Shown here in pieces: positions 7,661 through 19,897 of a DNA stretch of 64,000 bases (positions are counted from its first letter, which is position 1; every line of letters begins with the position of its first letter). The notes beneath the pieces were generated by a model. The model was given only the letters and a program-made list of their open reading frames with translations. It made no database searches and was not told the DNA's origin. The DNA comes from Sva-07 sp963710625 (GTDB lineage Bacteria > Actinomycetota > Acidimicrobiia > Acidimicrobiales > Ilumatobacteraceae): assembly GCA_963710625.1 (NCBI GenBank), contig CAVQBG010000013.1:268239-332238 (forward strand), read 5' to 3'. The position numbers were made by a program, and so were the translations under genes.

Positions 7661-8550
7661 GAGCGAAGTCCTTTCGACGTCGTCAGCCGACGCAGCAGTG
7701 TGAAGAAGAGATCGGCGACGAGCGCCAGAGCGATCGTGAAGACCACGCCCGTCCACATCCGCTCGACGGAGGTGAGATCGGGAAAGCGTTGCAGTCCCTC
7801 GTTGACGTAGCGGCCGAGGCCGGTACCGCCCACGAGCGGGGCGATCGCCGCGATGCCGATGTTGAGCAACGTCGCCACCCGGATGCCGGTGAGGATGATC
7901 GGCCAGGCGAGCGGGAGTTCGATCTTGAGCAGTCGCTGGCTGGCATTGAGCCCCATGCCCTTGGCCGATTCGATGACCGCCCGGTCGACGTCCTCGAGCC
8001 CGACGATCGTGTTGCGCAGGATCGGCAGGATCGAATACATCGTGAGCGCGATGATCGGGCCGCGGTCGCCGACGCCGATGCTCGGGATCGAGATGAAGAT
8101 CGCGAACAGTGCGAGCGACGGGATCGTCAGCATGATCGACGCGAAACCGAGGATCAGTCCACGCAGCAACCGGACACGGTGGACCAGCACTCCGAGCACG
8201 ACCGAGATGACGATGGCGAACGCCATCGACATGGCGACGAGCTGCACGTGTTCGACGACACGCTCGAAGATGGCCGACCAGCCCTCGGCATCGGACATCC
8301 ACGTCCACCAGCTGGAGTACGCGTCAGGATCGAAGACCAGCGCCGGCAGTTCGCCGATCCCGGTGAACAGCAGGTCGAGGCCCTCGAGGAGATCGTTGTT
8401 CGCAGCGGTTTCAGCGATGAAGAGCCACCAACCGAGCAGGAGCAGGAACAGCGCGATCGCGACTCCGCGGGCCGAAATGCGGCGACGCGGCCGGACCCCC
8501 TCCGGCTGCGGAGTGGTCGGAGCAGCAAGCGTTTCGAGGACATCGCTCAT
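7657..8550 (-). CDS. Osmoprotectant ABC transporter permease (OpuBD/OpuCB-like), first gene of operon
   Basis: About 297 residues. A Pro-rich cytoplasmic tail is followed by a first membrane span GVAIALFLLLLGWWLFIAE and four to five more. The EAA loop reads VIESAKGMGLNASQRLLKIE, then LPLAWPIILTGIR and PLVGGTGLGRYVNEGLQ, closely parallel to the second permease of the operon. The start at 8550 (ATG AGC GAT GTC) is the first ATG consistent with a cytoplasmic N-terminus; no strong ribosome site is visible. It diverges from nagA across a 253-bp gap that must carry both promoters. Confidence 0.9.
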   Translation of the reverse strand: MSDVLETLAAPTTPQPEGVRPRRRISARGVAIALFLLLLGWWLFIAETAANNDLLEGLDLLFTGIGELPALVFDPDAYSSWWTWMSDAEGWSAIFERVVEHVQLVAMSMAFAIVISVVLGVLVHRVRLLRGLILGFASIMLTIPSLALFAIFISIPSIGVGDRGPIIALTMYSILPILRNTIVGLEDVDRAVIESAKGMGLNASQRLLKIELPLAWPIILTGIRVATLLNIGIAAIAPLVGGTGLGRYVNEGLQRFPDLTSVERMWTGVVFTIALALVADLFFTLLRRLTTSKGLRS

Positions 8551-8803
8551 GGTGCAGCACGCCCCGTTCGGGCCGGTGCCACCAGGTTCCGTGTGAGATG
8601 CGATGTCGGTACTCGAATGTCTTCCTCTCGCGGCCGTCTTGGGAGGCCTGATTCGCGGAGACGGGCGCGAGCGGAGAGCCCACGACCTCGTTGGCGCGGC
8701 CCCGACCATACCGCAGGCTCACCGAATGCCAACGGACCGGCCGAAGTCGCATCGGCAGGCGGGGCGACCGAACCCCACGCCGAACCTGCGAAGCTCGCGG
8801 GCG

Positions 8804-9973
8804 ATGAGACGGGTGTTCCGAGGCGCTGACCTGGTGATCGACGACTCGCTTCGCCGCGGCGATCTCATTGTCGATGGCGGCCGGATCGTTGCCGTCGAAC
8901 CCAGCGCCGATGTGCCCTCCGCTGCGCCCGAACCCGACCTGGAGATCGTCGATGTCGCCGGCTGCGTGATCTCGCCGGGCTTCATCGATCTGCAGTGCAA
9001 CGGTGCGGTCGGCGTCGACATCACGACCGATCCCCACGGAATCGTCGAGGTTGCTCGGGCGCTCCCGCGCTTCGGTGTCACGTCGTTCCTACCGACGGTG
9101 GTGACGAGCCCGGCGGTCAACCGGCGGGACGCGATCGATGCGCTCGTAGCCCTCCGGGACGCCGAGCCGGAACCGTCGGACCCGGTCGGCGCCGACCCGA
9201 TCGGCCTGCACCTGGAGGGCCCGATGATCTCGCGTGAGCACCTCGGCGCACACGCACCCGCACACGTGACGACACCCGACGCCGCCGAACTCGACGAGTG
9301 GGCGGGGTCGCACGTAGTTCGCCTGGTCACCCTCGCACCCGAACTCGCAGGTGCACTCGCAGCGATCGAGCGCCTGACCCGCGCCGGTATCACCGTGTCG
9401 GCCGGTCACACAGCGATGACCCCGGTCGACCTCGCGGCGGCGAAGGCGGCCGGCCTGTCCTGCGCGACACACCTGTTCAACGCGATGGCACCCTTCAGCC
9501 ATCGGGCGCCCGGCCCGATCGGTGCGGTGCTCGCCGACGACAGCGTGGTCGCAGGCGTCATCTGCGACGGCCTCCACGTCGATCCGACTGCGGTGCGCAT
9601 GGCCTGGCGGGCGCTCGGCCCGACCCGCCTGTTGCTCGTGTCGGACGCCGTCGGCGCCTTGGGTGCGCCGTTCGGACCGTTGAACCTCGGCGGCCTCGTC
9701 GTGATCCACGACGCCGGCGGGGTACGAACGCGCGACGGCGTCCTCGCGGGAAGTGCCCTGGCACTCGATCAGGCGGTGCGCAACCTGATGGAGTTCACGG
9801 GCTGCAGCCTCCCCGAGACGCTCGCATGCGTCACGTCGACGCCCGCCGATCTTCTCGGCCTGACCGACCGGGGTCGCCTGACCGTGGGGTCACGCGCCGA
9901 TCTCACGATCCTCGATCGCGATGCCGAACTCGTCGCGACCGTGATCGGCGGCGTCACCGCCTGGCAGCGCTGA
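8804..9973 (+). CDS. nagA: N-acetylglucosamine-6-phosphate deacetylase
   Basis: 389 residues, usual for NagA, a metal-dependent amidohydrolase. It converts GlcNAc-6-phosphate to glucosamine-6-phosphate and acetate in amino-sugar catabolism and cell-wall recycling. Diagnostic motifs: SPGFIDLQCNGAVGVDI near residue 63 (the family usually has H-x-H-G here), GLHLEGPMIS near 130 with the metal-binding Glu, SAGHTAM near 205, CATHLFNAMAPFSHR near 225, CDGLHVDP near 250 and LVSDAVGALG near 277 with the catalytic Asp. The start ATG (8804) opens MRRVFRGADLVIDD, the expected N-terminal strand. No other nag genes lie next to it. Its stop abuts the stop of the convergent beta-lactamase-like gene. Confidence 0.92.
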   Translation: MRRVFRGADLVIDDSLRRGDLIVDGGRIVAVEPSADVPSAAPEPDLEIVDVAGCVISPGFIDLQCNGAVGVDITTDPHGIVEVARALPRFGVTSFLPTVVTSPAVNRRDAIDALVALRDAEPEPSDPVGADPIGLHLEGPMISREHLGAHAPAHVTTPDAAELDEWAGSHVVRLVTLAPELAGALAAIERLTRAGITVSAGHTAMTPVDLAAAKAAGLSCATHLFNAMAPFSHRAPGPIGAVLADDSVVAGVICDGLHVDPTAVRMAWRALGPTRLLLVSDAVGALGAPFGPLNLGGLVVIHDAGGVRTRDGVLAGSALALDQAVRNLMEFTGCSLPETLACVTSTPADLLGLTDRGRLTVGSRADLTILDRDAELVATVIGGVTAWQR

Positions 9974-11146
9974 TCAGAGACAGCTGCGCACGGCGTCGTT
10001 GAGCGCGACCGTTCGCGGGTCACCGGCGATGCCGCCCGCCATCTGGTTCATCACGTAGCCGTAGCCGACCTTGGCCTCGAGGTCGCCGTAGCCGAGCGAG
10101 CCTCCCGCACCGGCGTGCCCGAACGAGGTGGGCGACAGCATCGGTGCGAACTCGCCGTCGAGCATGAACCCCATGCCGAACCGTGTGGGCAGCACGAGGC
10201 AGGTGTCGGGTCCGTTGACCGCCTCGGCGCGCGCCGCGATCACGGTGTCATCGGCGATCAGGCGGACGCCGTCGACCTCGCCGACGGTCGCTGCGTACAT
10301 CCTCGCCAGGCTCCGCGCGGTGGTGATGCCGTTGGCGGCGGGCATCTCGGTGGCGTGAACGGCCCGGGTGTTGAACGGATCGGCGGGGCCGGCCATCATC
10401 ACACCGTTCATGAACAGTGCGTTGAACCCCATCGTGCCGGGGCCGGCGATCTGCATCATCAGCGCCAGCGCTTCGGGGTCGGTGGGCGGCGGCGCCTGCT
10501 CCAACCGTGACACCCGAGGTTCCTCCGACTCCGGGAGACCGATCCAGAAGTCGAGGCCGAGCGGCGCTGCGAGCTCCTCGGCGAAGTACTGCCCGATGCG
10601 GCGGCCGTCGACGCGGCGCACGAGCTCGCCCGCGAGCCAGCCGTAGGTGAGGGCGTGGTAGCCGTGGGCGGAACCGGGTTCCCACAGCGGGGTCTGCGCA
10701 CCGAGGGCGTCGACGATCGGCGCGATCGCCATCAGGTCGTCGAACGACAACGGTGCGTCCACGTAGGGCAGACCGGCCTGGTGGCTCATCATCTGGCCGA
10801 TCGTGACGGCGTCCTTGCCGTTGGCGGCGAACTCGGGCCAGTACGACGCAACGGGGTCGTCGTAGGAGATCGATCCGGCTTCCACGAGACGCGCGACGCA
10901 GATCGCCGCTGCACCCTTCGTGGTGGAGAACACGAGTTGCAGCGTGTGCTCGTCCCAGACCCGACCGGTCTGCTTGTCGGCGACCCCGCCCCAGATGTCG
11001 ACCTTGGCCTCGCCGTCGACGTACAGCGAGAACGCTGCGCCGAGCTCGTCGAACTCGGCGAAGTTCCGCTCGAAAGCGTCGGCCACCGCGCCGAATCCGT
11101 CTGCCACCGTGCCGTTGATCTGCGTCATTCGCAGGACGGTACTCAT
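9974..11146 (-). CDS. Serine beta-lactamase-like esterase (class C/EstB family)
   Basis: About 390 residues of the penicillin-binding-protein/class C beta-lactamase fold. S-x-x-K is STTK in LVFSTTKGAAAICVA near residue 77; the tyrosine motif appears as HGYHALTYGWLAGELVRRVD; FGHAGAGGSLGYGD near the C-terminus takes the place of the K-T-G triad, with H-x-G as in EstB-type esterases. There is no signal peptide, so a cytoplasmic carboxylesterase is more likely than a lactamase. Two in-frame ATGs are possible (11146 or 11128); I used the first, 29 bp from the divergent leuS start. The stop codon follows directly after that of convergent nagA. Confidence 0.85.
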   Translation of the reverse strand: MSTVLRMTQINGTVADGFGAVADAFERNFAEFDELGAAFSLYVDGEAKVDIWGGVADKQTGRVWDEHTLQLVFSTTKGAAAICVARLVEAGSISYDDPVASYWPEFAANGKDAVTIGQMMSHQAGLPYVDAPLSFDDLMAIAPIVDALGAQTPLWEPGSAHGYHALTYGWLAGELVRRVDGRRIGQYFAEELAAPLGLDFWIGLPESEEPRVSRLEQAPPPTDPEALALMMQIAGPGTMGFNALFMNGVMMAGPADPFNTRAVHATEMPAANGITTARSLARMYAATVGEVDGVRLIADDTVIAARAEAVNGPDTCLVLPTRFGMGFMLDGEFAPMLSPTSFGHAGAGGSLGYGDLEAKVGYGYVMNQMAGGIAGDPRTVALNDAVRSCL

Positions 11147-11175
11147 CTGCCGGTTGCCTAGGCTGGTCGGCCGGT

Positions 11176-14037
<2,862 letters not shown>

Positions 14038-14224
14038 TCAAGGTCGGTTCAACCCATTGCTTTTCGGCCACGACGGCGCGACGATGTCAGTGGGCCCGAC
14101 GAGGTGCCACACAGGGATCCAGGAGTGAGACCGCTTCACCGGTTCCACTGACTGATCCAAGCCTTTCCCCGCAAACGGGATTGCACCTCGCGGGCCCGAT
14201 TTGCGTCTCCGGAGCAGCCTGCGT

Positions 14225-15399
14225 TCAGCGAGCGGACGTCAACGAGCGCAACCTCGCAGCCGTCTCGGCACTGTGGATCCGGCAGAATTCGACGCGTACC
14301 GTTCGGACACCCCATCCGGCATCGGGTGGTCCGGTGTCGTCGAGGTCGATCCGACGACCGACCGGTGCCATCGGCGTCCCGTCGGCGCGGAGGTCGACCG
14401 TCGTCCCGTGGCGGGTTCGCACCGTGCGCAGACCGGTTGCACTCTTCAGCGGATTGTGGGTACCACATCTCGGCTTGCCGTTGCGCTGGTCGGTGGCGCC
14501 GCCGTCGCGTTCCCATTCGTCGATGTGGTCGACTTCACAGCGCCGCGACGCCGCCGTGCAACCGAGATGGTCACACTCGTGCGCCAGCAGCAGCGCCATC
14601 TCGCGGGCGACGCCGGTGAAGAGCCGCCGCTTGCGGCCCGCATCGACCACCACGCCGGCTGCATCGACGACCACTCGCCGGGCGTGGCCCACGAGGCTGG
14701 CCGCGAGCACGTCGGCGGGCGAGACGACGACCCCCGAATCCGACTCGATCCGTTGGATGCGCAGATCGAGATCGGTGGGCACCGTGTCGTCACCGGTCAC
14801 CCTGCGCCTCATCAGCCGCTCGAACGTGTTCAACCCGACCAGCAGATTGAGTACGGGCTGGGGTGCGACACCATCGGCAGGAGCGAGGACGGCCGCGTGA
14901 AAGATCGCAACCATCGCATCGAATCGACGTTGTGCGTCGGTTCGCGGCAGCTTCGATGCCGGAGCGTCGGGGCCGAACTCGGCCGTCCGGGCGTCGACGT
15001 CGGCATCGAACTCGGCCTGCAGGAAGCGTTGGAAGATCGCCTCCAACTCTGCGGTCACGAGACCGGAGCCGCCTGTCGCCCGGATGTCGACGCCACCCGC
15101 CGTCGGCCCGCCCGATGTGTCCTGCCAGGAGTGCGTCCGCGACGCCGGCCACGCTGTCGCAGACTGCTGCCAGCCGGCGGAGGCGGGCGGCGTCGGCGGC
15201 CGAACAGTTGATCTGCGCGCACCCACTGACGGATCGAACGATGGCCGTCGATCGAGTGGATGCTGCGGCGTTCACCCTCACGGAGCAGCGCCGCCATCTC
15301 GGCATCCGCCCGTCGACGGGCGAGTTCGAGCTCCCTGAATCGCTCGGTCAGCGCCGCGTCGGAGAGGTCGATCGCGTCGGCGAGCAGCTCCTCGAACAT
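14225..15399 (-). pseudogene. Broken DUF222/HNH endonuclease-like gene
   Basis: Three pieces of one DUF222 + HNH protein lie in three successive frames. The N-terminus is MFEELLADAIDLSDAALTER to RSIRQWVRA (15399 to about 15222). A second frame then gives QINCSAADAARLRRLAAVCD to AGHIGR (about 15220 to 15105). A third frame starts near 15080 with VTAELEAIFQRFLQAEFDAD and reaches the HNH part, CDHLGC, CEVDHIDEW and CGTHN. The first break looks like a net loss of 2 nt (or gain of 1) around GTGCGCGCAGATC. At the second break the family normally has several dozen more residues, so there is also a deletion. Intact members are frequent multicopy genes in actinobacteria. The defect is probably real, because a sequencing error does not explain the missing segment. 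Confidence 0.75.
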
Positions 15400-15420
15400 G
15401 GTTCGATCATCGCAAACGAC

Positions 15421-15449
15421 TGTACGTTATACGAGCATATAGAGGTACA
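15421..15449. promoter_or_regulatory. AT-rich imperfect palindrome in a divergent intergenic region
   Basis: TGTACGTTATA (15421-15431) and TATAGAGGTACA (15438-15449) form an imperfect inverted repeat around CGAGCA, strikingly AT-rich for this genome. It lies 22 bp upstream of the broken DUF222/HNH gene and 100 bp upstream of the first P450 gene. It may be an operator or overlap a promoter (TATAAC on the minus strand). No binding protein can be named. Confidence 0.3.
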
Positions 15450-15549
15450 TGTGTTTGCTTGTCGCGAATGATCCTCCCCCGGCCGGAGGCGACGCGACCG
15501 ACCCGACTAGCGTGCGACACACGCGGAACATCCGAGCGAGGGGGGTTGC

Positions 15550-16776
15550 ATGAGCAACGACACGACACCGGACGCGGCCGACCGGCGGGCGCCGGTCGCC
15601 GACTGGACCACCGACTACGACGTGCTCGATCCCGACTACGTCGCCGACCCGTACCCCGTGTGGGACGACCTGCGCGAGCAGTGCCCGATCGCCCACACCG
15701 AACGTTGGGGCGGATCATGGTTGCCCACCCGCTACACCGACGTGCAACGGTTCGCCCAGGACCACCACGGGTTCAGCTCGAGCGACGTCGGTGTCCTGAC
15801 GTTCGACGACGAGGAACGGCCGCCGCCTCCGGTCGAGATCCCGCTCCCGCCGATCGACCAGGACCAGCCCGACCACACCTGGACCCGGCGGCTGATGCTC
15901 CCCTGGTTCTCGCATTCCCGCGTCGCCCAGTACGAGCCGTTCACGCGGGAGTTGTGCAACCGGCTGATCGACGGCTTCATCGAGAACGGAACGGCCGATG
16001 CGGCCGGCGACTACGCCCGGCAGATCCCGGTGCGCGTGATCTCGCTCGTGCTGGGCGTGCCCGACGAGATGGCGGACACGTTCACCGGCTGGGTGCAGGA
16101 CTTCCTCGAGTTCGCCCACGAGGAGGCCCGCGCCACCCGCGGTCGCGATGCGATGACGCTGTATCTCCTCGAACAGCTGGAGTACCGCCGCAGCAATCCC
16201 GGCGACGACCTGATGAGCGCGTTGCTGCACACCGAGGTCGAGGGCAAGCCGGTCGACGACCTCACGATCATGGGCATGGCCGCGCTCACACTGATCGCCG
16301 GCGTCGACACCACCTGGTCCGGCATCGGTTCCGCGATGCTGCACCTGGCGACCCATCCGCAGGATGCCGAACGCCTCGTCGACGAGCCCGAGATCATGCC
16401 GCTCGCGATCGAGGAGCTCTTGCGGGCCTACTCCCCCGTCACGATGGCTCGCATCGCCACCGACGACGTGGAGGTGGCCGGCTGCCCGATCAGGGCCGGC
16501 GACAAGGTGCTGATGAACTTCCCCGGCGCCAACCGCGACCCCGACATCTTCGAGAACCCGGAAGAGGTCATCCTCGACCGCGCCCAGAACCGCCACGTCG
16601 CGTTCGGTGCCGGCATCCACCGGTGCGCCGGGTCGAACCTGGCTCGCATGGAGATGCGAGTCGCCGTCGAGGTGTGGCTCGAACGCATCCCCGAGTTCCG
16701 TCTCGCCGACGACGCCGAGGTCACCTGGGCCGGCGGCCAGGTCCGTGGACCGCGCCAGGTACCGGTGGTGTTCTGA
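15550..16776 (+). CDS. Cytochrome P450 (first of a tandem pair)
   Basis: 408 residues, a soluble bacterial P450 monooxygenase. The I-helix oxygen-binding motif is LIAGVDTTWSGIG near residue 250, the K-helix E-x-x-R is in IEELLRAY near 287, and the heme-binding loop is FGAGIHRCAGSNLAR near 355-370 with the cysteine thiolate ligand. GAGGGGGG ends 5 nt before the ATG. A second P450 gene starts 75 bp downstream with a nearly parallel N-terminus (DPDYVADPYPVWDDLREQCP), so the two arose by tandem duplication. No ferredoxin or reductase gene is adjacent, so electron partners must be encoded elsewhere. The substrate is unknown. A 150-bp upstream region with an AT-rich palindrome separates it from the broken HNH gene. 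Confidence 0.94.
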   Translation: MSNDTTPDAADRRAPVADWTTDYDVLDPDYVADPYPVWDDLREQCPIAHTERWGGSWLPTRYTDVQRFAQDHHGFSSSDVGVLTFDDEERPPPPVEIPLPPIDQDQPDHTWTRRLMLPWFSHSRVAQYEPFTRELCNRLIDGFIENGTADAAGDYARQIPVRVISLVLGVPDEMADTFTGWVQDFLEFAHEEARATRGRDAMTLYLLEQLEYRRSNPGDDLMSALLHTEVEGKPVDDLTIMGMAALTLIAGVDTTWSGIGSAMLHLATHPQDAERLVDEPEIMPLAIEELLRAYSPVTMARIATDDVEVAGCPIRAGDKVLMNFPGANRDPDIFENPEEVILDRAQNRHVAFGAGIHRCAGSNLARMEMRVAVEVWLERIPEFRLADDAEVTWAGGQVRGPRQVPVVF

Positions 16777-16851
16777 GTTCCACCACGATGCTCCCCTGAC
16801 CGACACGGTCTGCAACACTGTTCCAATTCGTCTCGAACCGGAGGTTGGTCA

Positions 16852-18126
16852 GTGAGCAACGACACATCGCACGTGGTCCCCACCACACACAACAACGCGG
16901 GGCCCGACACCGAGCCGGTCACCGACTGGGCGTCCGACTACGACATCTTCGACCCGCAGTACGTCGACGACCCATACGGGATCTGGGACGAGCTGCGCGA
17001 AACCTGTCCGATGGCCCACACCGACCGCTGGGGCGGATCGTGGCTGCCTACGCGCTACGAGGACGTGTACGCGATCGCCCACGACATCGAGACGTTTCCG
17101 TCCGGCAACGGCATCAGCGTCGTCCCGATGCTGCCGGTCGGCGACGATGCCGACCCCGGTCACATCCCGGCACCGGTGCTCACCTCCGGGGTGCCGCCGA
17201 TCAGCGCCGACCCCCCGTTGCACACCTGGACGCGCCGCCTCGTGCTGCCCACGATGAGCCCGGCCCGTGTTGCCGAGTACGAGGTGTTCACCCGCGAGCT
17301 CTGCCGGCGGCTCGCCGACGAGATCGCCGCTCGCGGCGAAGGTGACGCCGCCGCCGAGTACGCGCAGCAGATCCCGGTGCGGGTGATCGGGCACATCCTC
17401 GGTGTGCCCGAGTCGATGGCGGGCACGTTCACGGAGTGGGTCCGCGACGTGCTCGAGTTCGCCCACGATCCCGATCGGCGCCGCCGCGGCATCGTCGGGA
17501 TCATCGGCTACCTCCAGGAGGCGATCGCCGAACGCGAGGCGGAGCCGACCGACGACTTCATCAGCGAACTGCTCAACTCCGAACACGACGGCGAGCCGAT
17601 CACGCGCGACGTCGTGATGGGAATGTGTGCGCTGCTGCTGATCGCCGGCATCGACACCACCTGGTCGTCGATCGGAGCGACGATGTGGCACCTCGCAGCC
17701 CACCCCGACGACCGCCGCCGGTTGATCGCCGAACCCGACCTCATGCCGACTGCGATCGAGGAGTTCCTCCGCGCGTACGCCCCGGTCACGATGGCCCGGC
17801 GTCTCGTCGAGGACGCCGAGTACAAGGGGTGCCCGATCAAGGCCGGCGAACGGATCCTGATGAACTTCCCCGGCGCCAACCGCGACCCCGCGGTGTTCCC
17901 CGACGCCGACCAGGTCATCCTCGACCGCCAACAGAACCGTCACCTCGCCTTCGGTGCCGGCATCCACCGCTGTGCGGGATCGAACCTGGCCCGCATGGAG
18001 CTGCGCGTCGCCGTCGAGGAGTGGCTCGCCCGCATGCCCGAGTTCGAGCTGGTCGACCCGGCCCTCGTCACGTGGGCAGGTGGCCAGGTCCGCGGGCCAC
18101 GGTCGATCCCGGTCGTCACCCGCTGA
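16852..18126 (+). CDS. Cytochrome P450 (second of a tandem pair)
   Basis: 424 residues with the same P450 landmarks as its neighbour: LIAGIDTTWSSIG, IEEFLRAY with E-x-x-R, and FGAGIHRCAGSNLARME with the heme cysteine. Compared with the first copy it has a 15-20 residue insertion around residues 85-115 (NGISVVPMLPVGDDADPG and following), in the B-B' region that shapes the substrate pocket, so the paralogues probably differ in substrate. The start is GTG at 16852 with GGAGG (16840-16844) 7 nt ahead, a strong ribosome site. The 75-bp spacer suggests one transcript with the first gene. Confidence 0.94.
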   Translation: MSNDTSHVVPTTHNNAGPDTEPVTDWASDYDIFDPQYVDDPYGIWDELRETCPMAHTDRWGGSWLPTRYEDVYAIAHDIETFPSGNGISVVPMLPVGDDADPGHIPAPVLTSGVPPISADPPLHTWTRRLVLPTMSPARVAEYEVFTRELCRRLADEIAARGEGDAAAEYAQQIPVRVIGHILGVPESMAGTFTEWVRDVLEFAHDPDRRRRGIVGIIGYLQEAIAEREAEPTDDFISELLNSEHDGEPITRDVVMGMCALLLIAGIDTTWSSIGATMWHLAAHPDDRRRLIAEPDLMPTAIEEFLRAYAPVTMARRLVEDAEYKGCPIKAGERILMNFPGANRDPAVFPDADQVILDRQQNRHLAFGAGIHRCAGSNLARMELRVAVEEWLARMPEFELVDPALVTWAGGQVRGPRSIPVVTR

Positions 18127-18185
18127 CGCACGATCAGGGCACACGTGCCCTGGTGATCGTCGGCCGACGGCGCGATCCTGGAGTC

Positions 18186-18359
18186 ATGAGCGACCCCGAC
18201 GATCTCCTGTCCGCACGCGACGTCGATGTCGACGCCGAACGGTTCGTCGATCCCGCCGACGTGGCCGACGTCCCCGAACGGCTCGGTCACCCCGTCGAGG
18301 GCTCCGATGCCGACGTCCTCGACCAGCACCTCGAGGTGCCGGCCGACGACGACGTCTGA
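18186..18359 (+). CDS. Small acidic protein, unknown function
   Basis: 57 residues, MSDPDDLLSARDVDVDAERF onward to ADVLDQHLEVPADDDV, with a strong excess of Asp/Glu and no cysteine, signal peptide or membrane span. The motif PVEGSDADVLDQ resembles short actinobacterial hypothetical proteins with a conserved P-E-A-D-x-L-E-Q-type segment. It begins 59 bp after the second P450 gene on the same strand, and its stop directly abuts the stop of the convergent WS/DGAT gene, which makes a real coding region likely. No function can be assigned. Confidence 0.6.
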   Translation: MSDPDDLLSARDVDVDAERFVDPADVADVPERLGHPVEGSDADVLDQHLEVPADDDV

Positions 18360-19757
18360 TCAGCGAACCCGCCGCACGCTGAGTGCGAGCAGCTCGGCCA
18401 GGCCCTCCTCGATCCCTGCGGCGAGCACGTCGATGTCGGGCACGTTGTCCCAGTCGCCGGTCACGCCGAACGAGATCTTGCCGTTGTACGAGAGGATCGC
18501 CACCCCCGTGCGCACGCCGTGCGACAGCGGCACGAACGGCCGGTAGTCGAGCATCTCCCGACCGCACGCGTACAGCGGCACCTGCGGACCCGGAACGTTG
18601 GTGGTCACGGTGTTGACGCTGCGTTGCGGGGCGCGGCGCAGCACCGTCACCGCGGTTCGGAACCCGATCGCCAGCAGCAACGGCGGTGTGAACGCGGCCA
18701 ACTCCGAGATCGCTCCACCTGCGTCGGCCTGGTGCGATTCCTTGAGCTCGGCCATCTGTGCCCGGACGGCGCTCAGCCGTTCGAGTGGATCAGCGATCCC
18801 GACCGGGAGTTCCGCGATCATGCCCGACACCTGGTTGTTGTAGCTGTGATCGCCGGACATCCGCACCGACACCGGCACCAACGTGCGCACCACCACGCCC
18901 TCGACGTCGTCGCCGCGGTGCACCAGCAGGTCGCGGAAGCCCCGTGTGATCGCTGCGAGCACGACGTCGTTGACCGTTCCCCCGACCGCGCTGCGGATCC
19001 GCTTGACGTCGGCCAGGGTGCTGCTCGCCCACGTCCACCGCCGGTGGGGGCCGATCGACCCCTCGATCGACAATGCGACGTTCGGCTGGAGCCGGGCTCC
19101 CAGCGCCACGGCGCCGGATGCGACGTCCCTCGCGTTCGCGAGGAGCCGGCGCGGTGTCCGCAGCGCCGATCGTGCCCAGCGCGCCATCTCGTTCGGACTG
19201 ACGATCGTCTGGGCGATCGCATCGCGGACGAGTTCGGTGTCGGTCGGCGCAGGCTCCGGTTCCCAGTCGTCGTCGACCGGCAGCGAACCGTCCGGTGACG
19301 GGTCGAGGACGACCGCCATCAGATCGGTGCCGGACACACCGTCGACCATGCAGTGGTGGACCTTCGAGATCATCGCCCAGGTCCCGTCCGCGAGGCCCTC
19401 CACCACCCAGGTCTCCCACAGCGGTCGATGACGGTCGAGCTCCTGCGACATCAGGCGGCCCATCAGCGTGCGAAGGTCGTCATCGGAGCCGGGAGACGGG
19501 AGCGCGGTGTGGCGAACGTGGTACTCGATGCGGAAGTGCGGATCGTCGACCCACACGGGGCGGCCCAGACCGCCCGGCACGAACCGGACCCGCTGGCGAT
19601 ACCGCGGGACGAGTGGCAACTTGCTGCGGACCAGTGCGACGACCTCGTCGTAGTCCGGCGCCGGCCCCTCGAAGATCGCGCACGATGCGATGTGCATGTG
19701 ACTGATTCCGTCCTCCACATGGAGAAACGTCGCATCCAGCGGGCTCATCCTGTCCAT
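18360..19757 (-). CDS. Wax ester synthase/diacylglycerol O-acyltransferase (WS/DGAT)
   Basis: About 465 residues of the bifunctional WS/DGAT (Tgs) family, which acylates alcohols or diacylglycerol with acyl-CoA to make storage wax esters or triacylglycerol at the membrane. The catalytic H-H-x-x-x-D-G is intact as KVHHCMVDGVSGTDLM near residue 138. The N-terminal MSPLDATFLHVEDGISHMHI and C-terminal TVTTNVPGPQVPLYACG plus FGVTGDWDNVPDIDVL are diagnostic. I used the ATG at 19757 (AGGAG about 9 nt upstream); a second ATG three codons later is the other candidate. A WS/DGAT-like gene with a ruined active site lies 2 kb away on the other strand. Confidence 0.92.
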   Translation of the reverse strand: MDRMSPLDATFLHVEDGISHMHIASCAIFEGPAPDYDEVVALVRSKLPLVPRYRQRVRFVPGGLGRPVWVDDPHFRIEYHVRHTALPSPGSDDDLRTLMGRLMSQELDRHRPLWETWVVEGLADGTWAMISKVHHCMVDGVSGTDLMAVVLDPSPDGSLPVDDDWEPEPAPTDTELVRDAIAQTIVSPNEMARWARSALRTPRRLLANARDVASGAVALGARLQPNVALSIEGSIGPHRRWTWASSTLADVKRIRSAVGGTVNDVVLAAITRGFRDLLVHRGDDVEGVVVRTLVPVSVRMSGDHSYNNQVSGMIAELPVGIADPLERLSAVRAQMAELKESHQADAGGAISELAAFTPPLLLAIGFRTAVTVLRRAPQRSVNTVTTNVPGPQVPLYACGREMLDYRPFVPLSHGVRTGVAILSYNGKISFGVTGDWDNVPDIDVLAAGIEEGLAELLALSVRRVR

Positions 19758-19897
19758 CCGACCGTCTCCTCTCCCCGACCGCGATCCCGTCCTCGATCGT
19801 GGACCATGTCGTGCCGGCCCGACAGGGCAATTCGTCCCCCAGGGCACCGGTGGACGGTGCCGGCCCCGGTGGCGGAGGTCTCGGTAGCCTGCGACCC

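Noticed and set aside
14136..14516. A 126-codon minus-strand frame in the leuS/HNH gap
   Set aside because: It overlaps the HNH part of the broken DUF222 gene out of frame and has no features of its own.
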